64,000 nt of DNA from Bacteroidales bacterium (GTDB taxonomy: Bacteria; Bacteroidota; Bacteroidia; Bacteroidales; UBA932), in the NCBI GenBank assembly GCA_017400135.1, contig JAFPVJ010000009.1, positions 1-64,000 on the forward strand, given 5' to 3'. Within the stretch, counting starts at the first letter, position 1. Every line of letters starts with the position of its first letter. This document shows positions 8,018-16,850 of the stretch, piece by piece. Below the pieces are notes generated by a model. The model made no database searches, was not told the DNA's origin, and worked only from the letters and a program-made list of their open reading frames with translations. Both the position numbers and the translations under genes were made by a program.

Positions 8018-9406
8018 TTACTCCGAAAAGAGCTCCCGAGCGCAGGCTGGCAACAGGGCCCGGATCCGGGTCCTGTTGTTTGCGTCTATATTGTCATCCG
8101 AGAAAGGAACGACGCGTGTTCCCGTATCCTCGATGGAAGACGGGCGACCGTATTTGTATTCGAAAGTCAGGGCGCCTTCCCCAGTCCTGCAGGCCGGATC
8201 CAGGGAGGCGGCGGGGACGGAGATGAAACCCTTGACCGAGCGGGGCTGTGCGGCCGATGCAGCCTTCAGCAGGCCGTCTTCCTGTAAGGCGCAGTAGCAT
8301 TCGATCGCCACATAGCGCGCGGGATCGATGAAGGCCAGATTCTCCGGGAGCAGGTCCCGGTAGGGATAGGCGCCATCCCGCTGATAGCCACGCAGTTCTT
8401 CCACGGTCCGCCAAAGGGTTTCAAGCAGGAAAGGATAGTGCGTACAGCCGAGGATGATGGCTTTCAAAGGCGCCCGGGAACCCGAGGCGCGGTGCCGCTC
8501 GACCAGCGACACCAGATTGAACCGGGCGTAATTGGCCGCTGAATTGAGCTGAAGGTCCAGTTTCAGGGGGCCGACGCTGCGGTACAGCAGGCCATCCGGC
8601 TCAAAATTGTAAACATCCAGCAACTCTTCCTTGATGTCCGGATCCGCCGTACCGAGGCGCGGACCTCGGTAGCTCTCGCGCGGAGCCGTCTGGGCCGGAT
8701 TGACATAGTCCGGTTCGCTATCCACCGCTTCGGCGAAACCATAGCCCGCCTGGTTGACGATGGTGACCGGTGTCTGGATGGTACGGGCAGCGATTTCGGC
8801 GCGCAGCGTGCGTTCGTAGGCCCCGGAACTGATGGTGCCCGGGGTAGCCAGCACACCGACGGCGAAGGGTTCCGACTCCCCTTCCAGCGCGTCCAGGGTG
8901 GCCTTTACGCCAGCGTTGATTACACCGATGACCTTGGTTCCACCGCCCAGGCTGTCGAGCATCGCCCGGACGTCCTCCAAGCCGTATGCCGTGGCCGTAT
9001 TGCAGGCGATGACCAGGATCTTGCAGGGGGCTTTCTTTCCCGTCGGTTGTGTTTCAGCGGCATTTGTACAATATCGGTCGCCCAGCAGGAAACGGGCGTC
9101 GTCCAGTACCAGCCTTCGCAGCAGCGCCGCATTCCCCTGGGCGTCATACACGCCGTAGGGCATGTTCGCCTGGTCGGCCAGATACTGGAAATCCTCGGCC
9201 ACGAAATCCGGCACGCCGTCCGGCGTCTGCACACCTTTGGCATTGTCGAAGGCATCCAGCGTCAGGATCTTCTCCAGCACCGTCAGTCCCCCCGTCCCGG
9301 AATCGAAGACACCGATGGGCAGGGCCTGGTTCTCTTTTTCACGGCAATGGCACCCCGCCAGCAGGCATACCATCAGCACCATGCTTACCAATTGCTTCGT
9401 TTTCAT
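8018..9406 (-). CDS. Exported lipoprotein of the glutamate/aspartate racemase family
   Basis: The start at 9406 (MKTKQLVSMVLM) gives a signal peptide with lipobox LLAGC. The mature part has the MurI signatures GVFDSGTGGLTVLEKI (residue ~33), VIACNTATA with the first catalytic Cys, GVLATPGTI, and ILGCTHYPFL with the second catalytic Cys. It has about 462 residues against the usual 260-280, with long insertions after the first motif and at the C-terminus. Ordinary MurI is cytoplasmic and makes D-glutamate for peptidoglycan; an anchored exported form suggests another substrate or site, such as released amino acids in the periplasm. Convergent with the hyp operon; no partner gene adjacent. Confidence 0.8.
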   Translation of the reverse strand: MKTKQLVSMVLMVCLLAGCHCREKENQALPIGVFDSGTGGLTVLEKILTLDAFDNAKGVQTPDGVPDFVAEDFQYLADQANMPYGVYDAQGNAALLRRLVLDDARFLLGDRYCTNAAETQPTGKKAPCKILVIACNTATAYGLEDVRAMLDSLGGGTKVIGVINAGVKATLDALEGESEPFAVGVLATPGTISSGAYERTLRAEIAARTIQTPVTIVNQAGYGFAEAVDSEPDYVNPAQTAPRESYRGPRLGTADPDIKEELLDVYNFEPDGLLYRSVGPLKLDLQLNSAANYARFNLVSLVERHRASGSRAPLKAIILGCTHYPFLLETLWRTVEELRGYQRDGAYPYRDLLPENLAFIDPARYVAIECYCALQEDGLLKAASAAQPRSVKGFISVPAASLDPACRTGEGALTFEYKYGRPSSIEDTGTRVVPFSDDNIDANNRTRIRALLPACARELFSE

Positions 9407-9443
9407 TTCGCAGAATCTACTATCCGTCACAAAAATAAACATT

Positions 9444-9473
9444 TTTGATTTGTTGCTATTGTGTTTATATTTG
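9444..9473 (+). promoter_or_regulatory. Promoter of the OmpA-like gene
   Basis: TTTG at 9444-9447, an 18-base gap, then TATATTTG at 9466-9473: a near-perfect Bacteroidetes -33/-7 pair, 31 bases before the ATG. Confidence 0.75.
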
Positions 9474-9504
9474 TGGAAATGAGTCGAAAAAACACAGAGA
9501 TATT

Positions 9505-10809
9505 ATGAAAAAAATCGTTTTGACCGTAGCAGCTCTGCTGCTCATTTCCGCGGGCATGGACGCCCAGAACATCCTTGGCCGTCTCGGTGAGAGGGCCAAG
9601 CAGGCCGTGGAGAACAACATCGGCAACAAGATCGAGCAAGGCGTCAACGATGTCCTCGACGGCAAGAAGAAGGACAAGAAAAGCAGTAAGCAGGCCGAAG
9701 AGGCACAGGAGGCCGAAGAGGCACAGGAGGTTGCCACCAAAGTGGAAGAAGCCGACGCCGTGGCCCAGAATGCCAAAAACGACTTCGTCCGCGGCAGCGT
9801 GATCCTGTTTGAGGACACGATGGACGGCGAGCAGATCGGAGAGTTCCCTTCGAAGTGGGACATCGTCGATGAAGGCTCCATGGAAGTCGCCATCATCAAT
9901 GGGAAGAAGTATGCCCAGTTTACCACCGACGACAATACGGTCACTCCGCTGATGGAAAATCCAAAGAACTATCTGCCTGAGGTGTTTACGCTTGAGTGGG
10001 ATATGTTCGTCTCCAAATCATCGACGGAAACGACGGAATACGGAGAAGAAACATTCTGCGTTGAATTCTCCTACCCCAATATAGATTACAGAACGAGTGA
10101 ATTGCGTTTTTGGTGGAGATCGTGGGATGATGGCTGCAGCTTGCGGTACTATATCAGAAAGCCCAATTTCCAGGGTGATGCGGATTATTTGGATGGTGAA
10201 TATGATGATCTGATCGGCAAGAAAGTCATCAAGAAGAACGCCTGGAATCATTTTGCGGTATCCTTCAACAAACGGGCTTTAAAAGTCTATGTCAACGGGA
10301 TCCGTATCTTCAACATCCCCAGCATGGAGGCTCCGGGCTGGTTCTTTTACCATCAGCAAGGGAATTTCAAGTACAGAGGCTTCACCAATGTCGTCCTCGC
10401 CAAGGGCGGTGTGGATCTCTATGAGCAGAAGACCACCAACCTTTCCGCCGTCGAACGCGCCATCCTGGAGACCGGCAAGTTCGTGACCAACAATATCCTC
10501 TTCGAGACCGGCAAGGCAACGCTCAAACCCGAGTCGATGGCAGAGATCGAAAAGATTGCCGACTATATGAAGAAGAACCCCAGCGCCCGTTTCGAGGTCC
10601 AGGGCCACACGGATAACCAGGGTTCCGACAAGATCAACGACCCGCTCAGCCAGCAAAGGGCCGAGGCTGTCGTCAAGGCACTGGAAGGCCTGGGCGTGGA
10701 TCCCTTCAACCTTCGTCCCGTGGGCAAGGGCTCCCATGAGCCGGTAGCCGACAACGGCACGGACGAAGGCCGCGCGAAGAACCGCCGCGTCGAATTCATC
10801 AAGAAATAA
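9505..10809 (+). CDS. OmpA-family protein with N-terminal beta-sandwich-like region
   Basis: A signal peptide (MKKIVLTVAALLLISAGMDA) is followed by a charged helical stretch (residues ~35-95) with a short EAQEAEEAQE repeat. A 200-residue middle part resembles a concanavalin-like sandwich (FEDTMDGEQIGEFPSKW, KNAWNHFAVSFNKRALKVYVNG). Residues about 330-434 are an OmpA-like peptidoglycan-binding domain (LFETGKATLKPES, FEVQGHTDNQG, LSQQRAEAVV, NRRVEF). This architecture anchors outer-membrane or periplasmic proteins to the cell wall; the middle region may bind a glycan or protein. It has its own promoter. The start was chosen at 9505 because the upstream in-frame ATG at 9445 lies within that promoter. 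Confidence 0.85.
   Translation: MKKIVLTVAALLLISAGMDAQNILGRLGERAKQAVENNIGNKIEQGVNDVLDGKKKDKKSSKQAEEAQEAEEAQEVATKVEEADAVAQNAKNDFVRGSVILFEDTMDGEQIGEFPSKWDIVDEGSMEVAIINGKKYAQFTTDDNTVTPLMENPKNYLPEVFTLEWDMFVSKSSTETTEYGEETFCVEFSYPNIDYRTSELRFWWRSWDDGCSLRYYIRKPNFQGDADYLDGEYDDLIGKKVIKKNAWNHFAVSFNKRALKVYVNGIRIFNIPSMEAPGWFFYHQQGNFKYRGFTNVVLAKGGVDLYEQKTTNLSAVERAILETGKFVTNNILFETGKATLKPESMAEIEKIADYMKKNPSARFEVQGHTDNQGSDKINDPLSQQRAEAVVKALEGLGVDPFNLRPVGKGSHEPVADNGTDEGRAKNRRVEFIKK
9694..9729 (+). repeat. 18-bp perfect tandem duplication within the OmpA-like gene
   Basis: GCCGAAGAGGCACAGGAG occurs twice in direct succession, encoding AEEAQE twice in frame in the charged linker. A unit of a multiple of three allows length change without frameshift. 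Confidence 0.85.
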
Positions 10810-10815
10810 CGGAAA

Positions 10816-11814
10816 CTACGGGCGTCCGATGACATTCACCCGCCAGGTGACGCCCAGTTCGAAATTGTGACGGTGCGCCTCGCTGTCGCGGTACCAGACC
10901 GCATGCAGGCGTACCTTTTCACGTCCCATCGGGAACCATTCGAGACCGGCTCCGCCGTAAAGATAGGTGGTTCCGGGCTCGATGACGAGATCGTAGGCCT
11001 GCCCGTCCGCATCCACGTTTGAGGCGTCGTTACGCTCATACCCGGCTTTGGCGCAAATGTTCCACGCACCCACGCTCCAGATGAACTTCGAGATGATTGA
11101 AAAGTCATTCAGCAGGAAACGCTGCTGGGCCAGGCCGTTGCGGGTCATCAAGTCCAGGTCGAAGAGGATGTCTCCCGACTGGAGATGGTTGCCCAGGGCG
11201 ATGTAGTTGATCATCTTCTTGCGGCTGTCCTCCACCAGATTGAAGCTCCAGAGGGTCTTCCACCAGGGCGCGAACTGGCCGCACCAGGCCAGGTTGTAGG
11301 CATAGATGTTCTGGAAGCCGAGTGAAAGGGGCGAATTGCAGATCTGGCCGACCAGGTTCTGGTTCTCAGCCATCTTGTAGGTCGCCGAGACACCGAAAGT
11401 AAAGCCCTGATAGAGATTGTTGCAGAACTTGCTGTAGAAATAGACGTCGATCGGGACCGCATCGTACTCGTAGCCGCCGATCAGCACCGCGTGCTTGCCG
11501 AAAAGGAAGCTCCAGCGGTCGGTCGCCTGCCAGTTGATGTACATCATGTCCGTGGCGTTGAACATGTTGCGCTCGTCGAAGACCTTTTTGTTGAGGCGCT
11601 GGCGCACCCGGTAGTCCACCGTCGGGCTGAGATGCCCCAGGATGTGGAAATTGAGATACTCCCCCACCAGTTGGCTGCCGTACTCGCCGTCGGTCAGCTC
11701 CTGGTGGAACGAACTCCGCATGTCGAAGAACAACTTGTCCACCTTCTCCTGGGCAAAGGAGGAAAGGACGGGCGCCATCAGCAGGATGGCAAGACTGCAA
11801 AAAAGCTTTTTCAT
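10816..11814 (-). CDS. Outer-membrane porin, phosphate-selective porin O/P type
   Basis: A signal peptide (MKKLFCSLAILLMAPVLSSFAQ, start 11814) is followed by about 310 residues of alternating amphipathic strands rich in aromatic residues. Its pattern (RQRLNKKVFDERNMFNATDMMYINW, FLFGKHAVLIGGYEYDAVPID) is that of short O/P-type porins, with a C-terminal strand FELGVTWRVNVIG. The likely role is passive solute uptake through the outer membrane. It is divergent from the symporter gene at 11885, and the 70-base gap holds -7 boxes for both directions. The substrate cannot be told from sequence. Confidence 0.75.
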   Translation of the reverse strand: MKKLFCSLAILLMAPVLSSFAQEKVDKLFFDMRSSFHQELTDGEYGSQLVGEYLNFHILGHLSPTVDYRVRQRLNKKVFDERNMFNATDMMYINWQATDRWSFLFGKHAVLIGGYEYDAVPIDVYFYSKFCNNLYQGFTFGVSATYKMAENQNLVGQICNSPLSLGFQNIYAYNLAWCGQFAPWWKTLWSFNLVEDSRKKMINYIALGNHLQSGDILFDLDLMTRNGLAQQRFLLNDFSIISKFIWSVGAWNICAKAGYERNDASNVDADGQAYDLVIEPGTTYLYGGAGLEWFPMGREKVRLHAVWYRDSEAHRHNFELGVTWRVNVIGRP

Positions 11815-11823
11815 GTCTGACTG

Positions 11824-11864
11824 CAAAGTTAATCATAAAAAAGCATTCCTTTTGATTATCTTTG
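11824..11864. promoter_or_regulatory. Divergent -7 boxes, porin and symporter genes
   Basis: On the minus strand TAACTTTG (complement of 11824-11831) lies 10 bases before the porin ATG. On the plus strand TATCTTTG at 11857-11864 lies 20 bases before the symporter ATG. The -33 boxes are not clear. Confidence 0.5.
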
Positions 11865-11884
11865 CAGAAACTGAGACCCTGACC

Positions 11885-13699
11885 ATGAAACGGATCCTCC
11901 TCTTATTCTCCATCCTGTTCCTGTCCATCACGGGAACCCGGGCGGCGACAGCCGTTCCGGAAGGGGGCCTTCAGGTGCGGCAGCACGACGGCCGGGAGTA
12001 CGCCACCTATCGGATCGGCACCGAAAAGGATGCCGGGGGACGGGACTGCTTCAACGGGCATATCTGGAAGTACATCCCCGGCTCCGACAGCTGGGAGGAG
12101 GTAGCAACGGCCGACGTCGGAGATGCCGGTGTCCCGCTGACGGAGGATCCCGCCGCCTCCGGATCCGCCCACATCCTGATCCGGTCGGACAAGACATACG
12201 CCTACCATACGATCACGGATACCTGGAGCGTCCGCGATGGTCCGCTGGAGTCTCCGGTCTCGTTCGGCTGGGCTAATTATGCCATCGTCGTACTCTACCT
12301 ACTGCTGCTGATGGGAGTGGGATTCTATTTCTCCCGCCGGAACGACAGCAGTGACCGCTTCTTCAAGGGAGGGGGCAAGATCCCCTGGTGGGCGGCGGGC
12401 ATCAGCATCCTCGCCACGGCGCTGAGCGCAATCACCTTTCTCTCCATCCCGGCCAAGGCATACGCGACGGACTGGGGCATGTTCATCTTCAACATGGGCA
12501 TTATCCTGATCGTCCCCGTCGTCATCCATTTCTACCTGCCCCTTTTCCGGAAACTTAAGGTCGCTTCCGTCTACGAATACCTGGAGACCCGTTTCAGTGG
12601 GAGCGTGCGCCTGATTGCTTCCGCGTTTTTCTGCCTTTTCATGGTCGCCCGCATTGCGATCATCCTCTTCCTGCCTTCGTTGGCCCTCAATACCGTCACG
12701 GGCATCGACATCTATCTCTGCATCCTGCTGATGGGCATCGTCACGATACTCTATTGCACGATGGGCGGCATCGAAGCCGTGGTCTGGGGAGACGTCATCC
12801 AGGGAGCCTTGCTCGTCGGAGGTGCCATCCTATCGCTCGTCTGGATGATGCGAGGCATCGATGGCGGCGTTTCCGGCTTTTTCCAGGTTGCGACGCAGGA
12901 CCAGAAGTTCCACCTCCTGAATTTCAAGTTCGACTGGACCCAGCCGGTCTTCTGGGTAGCCCTGATCGGTGGTCTTTCCAACTCGCTCCTGACCTACACT
13001 TCTGACCAGTCCGTCGTGCAGAAATACCTGACCGTCAAGGATACCCGGGACACCAAACGGAGTATCTGGCTCAACGGCCTCCTGACCATTCCGACCACTC
13101 TGATCTTCTTCAGCATCGGGACCGCCCTCTATGTGTTCTTCAAGCAACACCCGGATCTGCTCAACGTCGGGATGAGCAACACGGATTCCATCTTCCCGCA
13201 CTATATGATGTGCCAGCTGCCCAACGGCCTCAACGGGCTCCTGGTTGCGGCCGTCTTCGCCGCCGCGATGTCCACCCTGTCCTCCAACATCAATTCGACC
13301 ACGACCGTCCTGTCTGAAGATTTCTACGGACGCTTCCGCAGGAATGCTTCCGACCGGGGCAAGGTCCGGTTCGCCCGGATCGCCGGGCTGGTGGTCGGCG
13401 GCCTCGGCGTCGCGATGGCGATTGCCCTGGCGACCTTCGACATCGCCTCGCTATGGGATCAGTTCAACTTCTTCCTCGGCCTGCTGACCAGCGGTCTCGG
13501 CGGCCTGTTCCTGATGGGCATCAGCGCCCGACGCATCGGCACGCGCGCGGCCCTGACCGGCTTCGTGGGGAGTTTCATCACTTTGCTGATCATACACGCA
13601 CTCACACCCGCCTCCCCCATCCTCTACGGCTTCCTGGGCTTGGTTTCCTGCTTCCTGATCGGCTACCTGTCCAGTTTCATTTACGGCTACGGACGCTGA
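11885..13699 (+). CDS. Sodium/solute symporter (SSS family) with exported kelch-like N-terminal region
   Basis: Start 11885 gives a signal peptide (residues 1-20). Residues about 21-118 form an extracytoplasmic segment with two kelch-like strands (HIWKYIPGSDSWEEVA and TYAYHTITDTWSVRDGPL). The remaining ~485 residues are an SSS transporter with about 13 membrane segments; visible family features include RFFKGGGKIPWWAAGISILAT after the first helix, CTMGGIEAVVWGDVIQG and STLSSNINSTTTVLSEDFY. Related Bacteroides proteins fuse a full kelch-type mutarotase (NanM-like) to a symporter, so this looks like a shortened form. The substrate may be a sialic acid or similar sugar acid, by inference. The longer upstream ORF is ignored because it overlaps the divergent porin gene. 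Confidence 0.85.
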   Translation: MKRILLLFSILFLSITGTRAATAVPEGGLQVRQHDGREYATYRIGTEKDAGGRDCFNGHIWKYIPGSDSWEEVATADVGDAGVPLTEDPAASGSAHILIRSDKTYAYHTITDTWSVRDGPLESPVSFGWANYAIVVLYLLLLMGVGFYFSRRNDSSDRFFKGGGKIPWWAAGISILATALSAITFLSIPAKAYATDWGMFIFNMGIILIVPVVIHFYLPLFRKLKVASVYEYLETRFSGSVRLIASAFFCLFMVARIAIILFLPSLALNTVTGIDIYLCILLMGIVTILYCTMGGIEAVVWGDVIQGALLVGGAILSLVWMMRGIDGGVSGFFQVATQDQKFHLLNFKFDWTQPVFWVALIGGLSNSLLTYTSDQSVVQKYLTVKDTRDTKRSIWLNGLLTIPTTLIFFSIGTALYVFFKQHPDLLNVGMSNTDSIFPHYMMCQLPNGLNGLLVAAVFAAAMSTLSSNINSTTTVLSEDFYGRFRRNASDRGKVRFARIAGLVVGGLGVAMAIALATFDIASLWDQFNFFLGLLTSGLGGLFLMGISARRIGTRAALTGFVGSFITLLIIHALTPASPILYGFLGLVSCFLIGYLSSFIYGYGR

Positions 13700-13716
13700 T
13701 AACCCGTGACACTGCC

Positions 13717-14478
13717 ATGAAAAGATTACTGACACTCCTGACACTGATGCTGCTTGCCGCCGGCCTGCAGGCCCAGGACGGGCCGCAGCTCTATAACATG
13801 AGTTTCGACACCTGGTCCAAGACCTCCGGCGCCTGGAATCCCTATCCCGCAGAGCCTGCTCACGGGCAGAAGGTCTGGGACACGGCCAACCACGGATTGA
13901 GCATCCTGGGCATCAACGGCACCGTGCCCGAATATAAGCACGTCGCCGTCCCCGGGGAAGGAAAGGCGGCCGCCAAGATCGTCAGCAAGAAAGTAGTCTG
14001 GGCCTTCGTGGCGGGCAATCTCTTCGCCGGCCGTTTCGGACGCGTCGTCAAACTTTCCGGAGCAGAACTCTATTTCGGAGTCCCCTTCACGGCCCGTCCC
14101 AAGAGTCTTTCGGGCTATCTCCACTACATTCCCAAGCCCGTGGATTTCGCCCAGGAGCCCTTCCTGGACCAGATGGGCAAACCGGACATCGGGGGTATCG
14201 AAGTACTTCTGGCCGACTGGGATCAGCCCTACCACATCATCACCAACTACGAGAAATTCATCGACGTGACCACCGACCCGCACATTATCGGGATGGGAGA
14301 GTTGAAACTAACCAAGAATACGGGTGGTTACATTCATTTTGAGATCCCGATCAAATACAGGAGCGGAAAGACACCAAAATACGTCGTGATCACCGCCGCA
14401 TCCAGCTGGAACGGCGCCGATTTCACCGGCGGTAGCGGCAGTACGCTTTACCTGGACGAACTCCAGTTCAATTATTAG
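13717..14478 (+). CDS. PCMD-domain exported protein
   Basis: A signal peptide (MKRLLTLLTLMLLAAGLQA, start 13717) leads into a 230-residue beta-rich domain typical of the PCMD family (putative carbohydrate metabolism domain): YNMSFDTWSK, KIVSKKVVWAFVAGNLFAG, PKSLSGYLHYIPKP and the C-terminal GGSGSTLYLDELQF. These are surface or periplasmic proteins found near sugar-handling genes in Bacteroidetes; no enzyme activity is established. It lies 17 bases after the symporter and is probably co-transcribed with it. It overlaps the convergent formimidoyltransferase gene by 4 bases. Confidence 0.8.
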   Translation: MKRLLTLLTLMLLAAGLQAQDGPQLYNMSFDTWSKTSGAWNPYPAEPAHGQKVWDTANHGLSILGINGTVPEYKHVAVPGEGKAAAKIVSKKVVWAFVAGNLFAGRFGRVVKLSGAELYFGVPFTARPKSLSGYLHYIPKPVDFAQEPFLDQMGKPDIGGIEVLLADWDQPYHIITNYEKFIDVTTDPHIIGMGELKLTKNTGGYIHFEIPIKYRSGKTPKYVVITAASSWNGADFTGGSGSTLYLDELQFNY

Positions 14479-15539
14479 ATCTCCCTCCGGGCGGCATCCC
14501 GCAGGCGGTACTCGATGACCTTCTCTTCCGGACGGAAGGGACGGAGGTCGTCCAAAGTCATGGACCTGACGGCAATCTCAATCAGTTCCTCTTTAGCAAA
14601 ACCGGGCGAACGTCCCTGCTTCTCCAGATAGAAACGGCCGGCGTCCAGCAGGACTTTCTCCGGCACCAGGCCGATGATTTCCGTGCCGGTCACGCGCAGG
14701 CCGCGGGCCGCAGCGGCCCTGGAGACTTCCTCGAAAGCGACGTGCAGCGGCGTGGCTTCGATGTCGGTGATGTTCATCGACACCTGGGCGATGCCGTACT
14801 CCTCGATATACCAGCCGAGGGCCTTGCAACCCTTGAGGGTGCCGGGGATCCAGACCGGCCGCCCTTCAGCGTCCAGCAAAGGGCTGCCGTCCGGGCCGAG
14901 GGCTTTCCGCCCTTTCTGGCGGACATCCCGGGCGATTTCCGTCGCCAGGGGGACCGAGGTCGAATTGAGGTTGAAATTGACGGCAATCAGAAAGTTGCGG
15001 GCGCCGACATTGGACGCGCCGGTCCGGGCCGCGGTCTCGTCCCAGGCGCCGCAGAAGTCCGGTTTTCGGGCCGGATCGGCCATCTTCTCCGGCAGGGCTT
15101 CATACTCCCCGGCGCGGCACCAGGCCAGGTTCCTTCGCTCGGGACGGAAAGCGGCGGCTTCGTAGCAGTAGCACGGGATGCCCAATTCCCTGAACATTCG
15201 TTCTGCGAGAGTCCGGGCCAGGACGGCGCATTCCTCCAGGGTGACGCCGGAGACGGGAACGAGCGGGAGCACGTCGGTCGCCCCGGAACGGGGATGCTCT
15301 CCGTGGTGCGTGCGCATGTCAATCCGTTCCGCGGCTGTCTGCGCGCCACGGAAGGCGGCTTCCACGACCGGCTCGGGCGCTCCGGCGAAAGTGACGACCG
15401 TGCGGTTGGCCGCCAGTCCGGGATCCACGTCCAGGACCTTGACGCCTTCGACGGCGGCAATGGCGGCGACGATGCGGTCGATGGTTTCCCTGTCACGTCC
15501 CTCGCTGAAATTGGGGACGCATTCGATCAGTCTTTTCAT
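14475..15539 (-). CDS. ftcD: Glutamate formimidoyltransferase
   Basis: Cytoplasmic enzyme that moves the formimino group of N-formimidoyl-L-glutamate to tetrahydrofolate in histidine breakdown. The start at 15539 gives the conserved MKRLIECVPNFSEGRD. Other family features are VKVLDVDPGLAANRTVVTF, RMDxRTHHGEHPRSGATDVLP-like text (IDMRTHHGEHPR) and MNITDIEATPLHVAFEEV. With 354 residues it contains the N-terminal and middle transferase subdomains but not the cyclodeaminase of bifunctional FTCD. No other histidine-degradation gene is adjacent here. Confidence 0.92.
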   Translation of the reverse strand: MKRLIECVPNFSEGRDRETIDRIVAAIAAVEGVKVLDVDPGLAANRTVVTFAGAPEPVVEAAFRGAQTAAERIDMRTHHGEHPRSGATDVLPLVPVSGVTLEECAVLARTLAERMFRELGIPCYCYEAAAFRPERRNLAWCRAGEYEALPEKMADPARKPDFCGAWDETAARTGASNVGARNFLIAVNFNLNSTSVPLATEIARDVRQKGRKALGPDGSPLLDAEGRPVWIPGTLKGCKALGWYIEEYGIAQVSMNITDIEATPLHVAFEEVSRAAAARGLRVTGTEIIGLVPEKVLLDAGRFYLEKQGRSPGFAKEELIEIAVRSMTLDDLRPFRPEEKVIEYRLRDAARREI

Positions 15540-15593
15540 GTTCGGGTTCTCCGTTTCGGCAGGATAAAGATACATAAAATATCGACACCCGCT

Positions 15594-15624
15594 TTTGTTT
15601 TTTCGGGGACTTTGCCTAACTTGC
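15594..15624 (+). promoter_or_regulatory. Promoter of the coiled-coil protein gene
   Basis: TTTG at 15594-15597, 19 bases, then TAACTTGC at 15617-15624 (one mismatch to TAnnTTTG), 23 bases before the ATG. Confidence 0.6.
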
Positions 15625-15646
15625 AGAGAATTTAAAGATTGACCGT

Positions 15647-16219
15647 ATGAAAAAGACATTGTTCGTTACCGTCCTGTTGCTTTCCGCCGCCTTTGTGCTG
15701 CGTGCACAGAATGTCACCGAAAGCACTACCGAGATTGTCAATAACGTCGTGGAGCAGAGTCAGCAGGCCGCCGACGAGGCCCGGCAGGCCTACCAGGACC
15801 AGGCCCGTACCGGCAACCGTGAGATCAGCCGGCTCGAGCGCCGGATCAGTTCCGCCAAGAAGGAAGTCGACCGGCTGAAGGCCGAGTCCGACCAGCTCAA
15901 GCTGGACATCAAGACCCTCGACAAATCGAAGAAGGTCCAGAAGGAGACCCTGAAGCTCCAGAAGGCTTCCAAGGCCGACCGCGAGATCATCTCCATGACC
16001 AAGGCTTCAATCAAGGATATCGAACGCCAGCTGAACCAGAGCAAGAGCGATCTCAAGAAGGTCAACCGCTCCATCAAGGAGAACAAGAAAGACATCACCG
16101 ACTCCAAGAAGGCGCTTTCCTCTGCCAAGAAGGACATCCGGGACGCCAAGAAGGAGATGAAGACCCAGCAGAAAAACCTCAAGCAGACCCTCAAGCTGCA
16201 GGAAGAGGCCAACCGCTAG
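15647..16219 (+). CDS. Periplasmic coiled-coil protein
   Basis: A signal peptide (MKKTLFVTVLLLSAAFVLRAQ) is followed by about 170 residues of almost uninterrupted charged helix with heptad spacing (ISRLERRISSAKKEVDRL, KTLDKSKKVQKETLKLQK). There is no membrane segment or enzymatic motif. It is probably a structural or chaperone-like envelope protein. It has its own promoter and precedes the ECF sigma factor gene by about 80 bases, so a link to envelope stress is possible but unproven. Confidence 0.75.
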   Translation: MKKTLFVTVLLLSAAFVLRAQNVTESTTEIVNNVVEQSQQAADEARQAYQDQARTGNREISRLERRISSAKKEVDRLKAESDQLKLDIKTLDKSKKVQKETLKLQKASKADREIISMTKASIKDIERQLNQSKSDLKKVNRSIKENKKDITDSKKALSSAKKDIRDAKKEMKTQQKNLKQTLKLQEEANR

Positions 16220-16297
16220 ATCCTTATTCCAAGTTTTTTTTTCGCGGGGAAACGTATTTTGCGTTTTTCCGCGTTTGTTATATGTAAGCGCTTTAAG

Positions 16298-16849
16298 TTG
16301 AACGGATCGGAGCGGAATCTCGCTGCCCTGTGTGCAAAAGGAGACACACAGGCCCAAAAGGAGCTGTACCTCAGGTATGCAGCCAGGATCCATGCGGTCT
16401 GCCGGCGCTACGCCGGGGATGCGGACGATGCCGCCGACCTGCTTCAGGATGCGTTCCTTAAGGCTTTTGACAAGATTGCCGGGTTCCGTTTCAGCGGAGA
16501 GGGTTCCCTGTACGCCTGGTTGCGGCGCCTGACGGTCAACCTGGCTCTGGACCGGATCCGGAAGAAACGCCTGGTGCGGATTCCCCTGCAGGAACTGCCC
16601 GAATCGGATCTGCCTGATCCGCCGGACGATGCCGTGGAAACCATCCCGATGGAAACGATGTTGGAGATGATCTCTTCCTTGCCGCCGGAACGGCGGGCGG
16701 TATTCAACTTGTACTGCCTGGAAGGCTGGTCGCATCGGGAGATCGCAGGGGCCCTGGGCATTACAGAGAAGGGCTCCGCCGCCATCCTCCACCAGGCAAG
16801 AACGCAGATTAAACAGAAGATTCATCAGTATTTAACCGCCCAAGTCTGA
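16298..16849 (+). CDS. ECF-type RNA polymerase sigma factor
   Basis: Contains sigma region 2 (YLRYAARIHAVCRRYAGDADDAADLLQDAFLKAFDKI, then GSLYAWLRRLTVNLALDRIRKKR) and region 4 (LPPERRAVFNLYCLEGWSHREIAGALGITEKGSAAILHQAR). No ATG lies in frame upstream of region 2. TTG at 16298 gives NGSERNLAALCAKGD, the usual ECF beginning; TTG at 16259 is possible but overlaps a likely -7 box (TATTTTGC, 16255-16262). It ends one base before the next gene, which has the layout of its anti-sigma partner, so the pair probably forms a self-regulated envelope-sensing module. Confidence 0.88.
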   Translation: MNGSERNLAALCAKGDTQAQKELYLRYAARIHAVCRRYAGDADDAADLLQDAFLKAFDKIAGFRFSGEGSLYAWLRRLTVNLALDRIRKKRLVRIPLQELPESDLPDPPDDAVETIPMETMLEMISSLPPERRAVFNLYCLEGWSHREIAGALGITEKGSAAILHQARTQIKQKIHQYLTAQV

Positions 16850-16850
16850 T

